NCBI RefSeq assembly: GCF_009818105.1
Contig: NZ_CP046564.1
Coordinates: 2,170,001-2,234,000, forward strand
Length of the DNA: 64,000 bases
Source of the DNA: Bacillus sp. N1-1
GTDB lineage: Bacteria; Bacillota; Bacilli; Bacillales; Guptibacillaceae
Reading direction: 5' to 3'
The notes under the pieces were generated by a model that worked only from the letters and a program-made list of their open reading frames with translations, searched no databases and had not been told where the DNA came from. The translations under genes and the position numbers were made by a program. Below, in pieces: positions 63,507-64,000 of this stretch (the stretch's first letter is position 1; every line of letters begins with the position of its first letter).

Positions 63507-64000
63507 ATGAAAGCGATTCAATTAACAGAGTTTGGTGGCCCGGAAGTATTAAAACTAATCGACTTGGATGTCCCTGATCCAAAAGGACACGAAGTATTGA
63601 TTGAGATTCAGGCAATCGGAGTTAATTACGCAGATACCGCAAGAAGAGAAGGCCAATATGTTGTGGAAACACCTCTACCATATGTGCCAGGATCTGAAGT
63701 GGCTGGTGTTGTAAAAGCAGTTGGAGAAAAAGTGACTTCTGTAAAACCAGGCTCTTCAGTGGTTACATTATTAGGAACGAAAAATGCAACAGGTTATGCA
63801 GAATATACGTTAGCTGATGAAAGAGGACTCATTGCGATTCCAGAAGGCGTTGATCCTCAGTATGCAGTAGCTCTCCCATTACAGGGATTAAGTGCTTATC
63901 ACACACTTAAGACAATGGGGCGTTTTGAAAATGGTGAAACGGTTCTGATTCATGCTGCAGCAGGCGGCGTTGGAACAATTGCCGTACAGCTCGCCAGACT
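63507..64000 (+). CDS. Quinone oxidoreductase / zinc-independent alcohol dehydrogenase family (partial, cut by window end)
   Basis: The first 164 codons of an MDR-superfamily reductase. It begins MKAIQLTEFGGPEVLKL; VNYADTARREGQY and LPYVPGSEVAGVV are typical of the NADPH:quinone reductase (Qor) group. The dinucleotide loop AAAGGVGTIAVQLAR starts at the window edge. Zinc ligands of true alcohol dehydrogenases are absent. ATG 63507 follows AAAGGAGG (63493-63500). The rest lies outside the window. Confidence 0.85.
   Translation, partial: MKAIQLTEFGGPEVLKLIDLDVPDPKGHEVLIEIQAIGVNYADTARREGQYVVETPLPYVPGSEVAGVVKAVGEKVTSVKPGSSVVTLLGTKNATGYAEYTLADERGLIAIPEGVDPQYAVALPLQGLSAYHTLKTMGRFENGETVLIHAAAGGVGTIAVQLAR

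Overview
The window is a 64 kb stretch of chromosome from a low-GC, Gram-positive, Bacillaceae-type bacterium. The evidence is strong AAGGAGG-type ribosome binding sites, frequent GTG/TTG starts, TTGACA/TATAAT-type promoters, a T-box leader, purine and c-di-GMP riboswitches, a CcpA cre site, a bacillithiol gene (bshB2), and gene neighbourhoods that match Bacillus subtilis (argCJBD-carAB-argF, gltC/glutamate synthase, mhqOD, yojFG/yojNO). I see no insertion sequence, prophage, CRISPR array, rRNA or tRNA. Nearly all of it is compact housekeeping and metabolic sequence.

Layout. 1-2000: two Opp-type ABC permeases. 2077-4218: a TopB-type topoisomerase. 4300-16530: an uninterrupted nine-gene arginine block (argC, argJ, argB, argD, carA, carB, argF, argG, argH) with an ArgR-type box in the -10 region of argC and a second, weaker one before argG. 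16850-25000: single genes (patatin, AldA-like dehydrogenase, M29 aminopeptidase, Crp/Fnr regulator, SGNH hydrolase, EgtB, thioredoxin) and a frameshifted glutaredoxin relic. 25068-25480: a c-di-GMP-I riboswitch in front of a 50-aa SinI-like antirepressor gene. 25500-27174: a T-box leader and single-chain glycyl-tRNA synthetase. 27235-29291: a HAD hydrolase and an MFS exporter whose promoter lies in a nested palindrome. 29378-36549: gltC divergent from the glutamate synthase genes. 36589-36678: an unlisted 29-aa holin-like toxin-type peptide. 36783-38437: MhqR-type operator and mhqO-mhqD. 38721-50000: DAACS symporter, methyltransferase, mug, DUF4256, yojNO, yojF-bshB2, ykpA, MATE exporter, DCC protein.

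50101-51298: a guanine-class purine riboswitch and terminator precede a lipoprotein of the nucleoside phosphorylase/nucleosidase fold. 51440-63385: a complete reductive pyrimidine degradation locus. PreT-PreA reduce uracil or thymine, HydA opens the ring, the beta-ureidopropionase releases beta-alanine (or 2-methyl-beta-alanine), the omega-aminotransferase makes (methyl)malonate semialdehyde, and MmsA converts that to acetyl- or propionyl-CoA. An NCS1 permease imports the base, and a PucR-family activator with a perfect cre site upstream probably controls the locus. Two small unknown genes sit inside it. The window ends inside a quinone oxidoreductase gene.

Most interesting are the c-di-GMP riboswitch/SinI pair, the guanine riboswitch on a surface nucleosidase, the self-contained pyrimidine catabolic locus with its palindromes, the EgtB gene without EgtD beside it, and the small genes that simple ORF calling misses. 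All calls are from reading the sequence; no database search was run.
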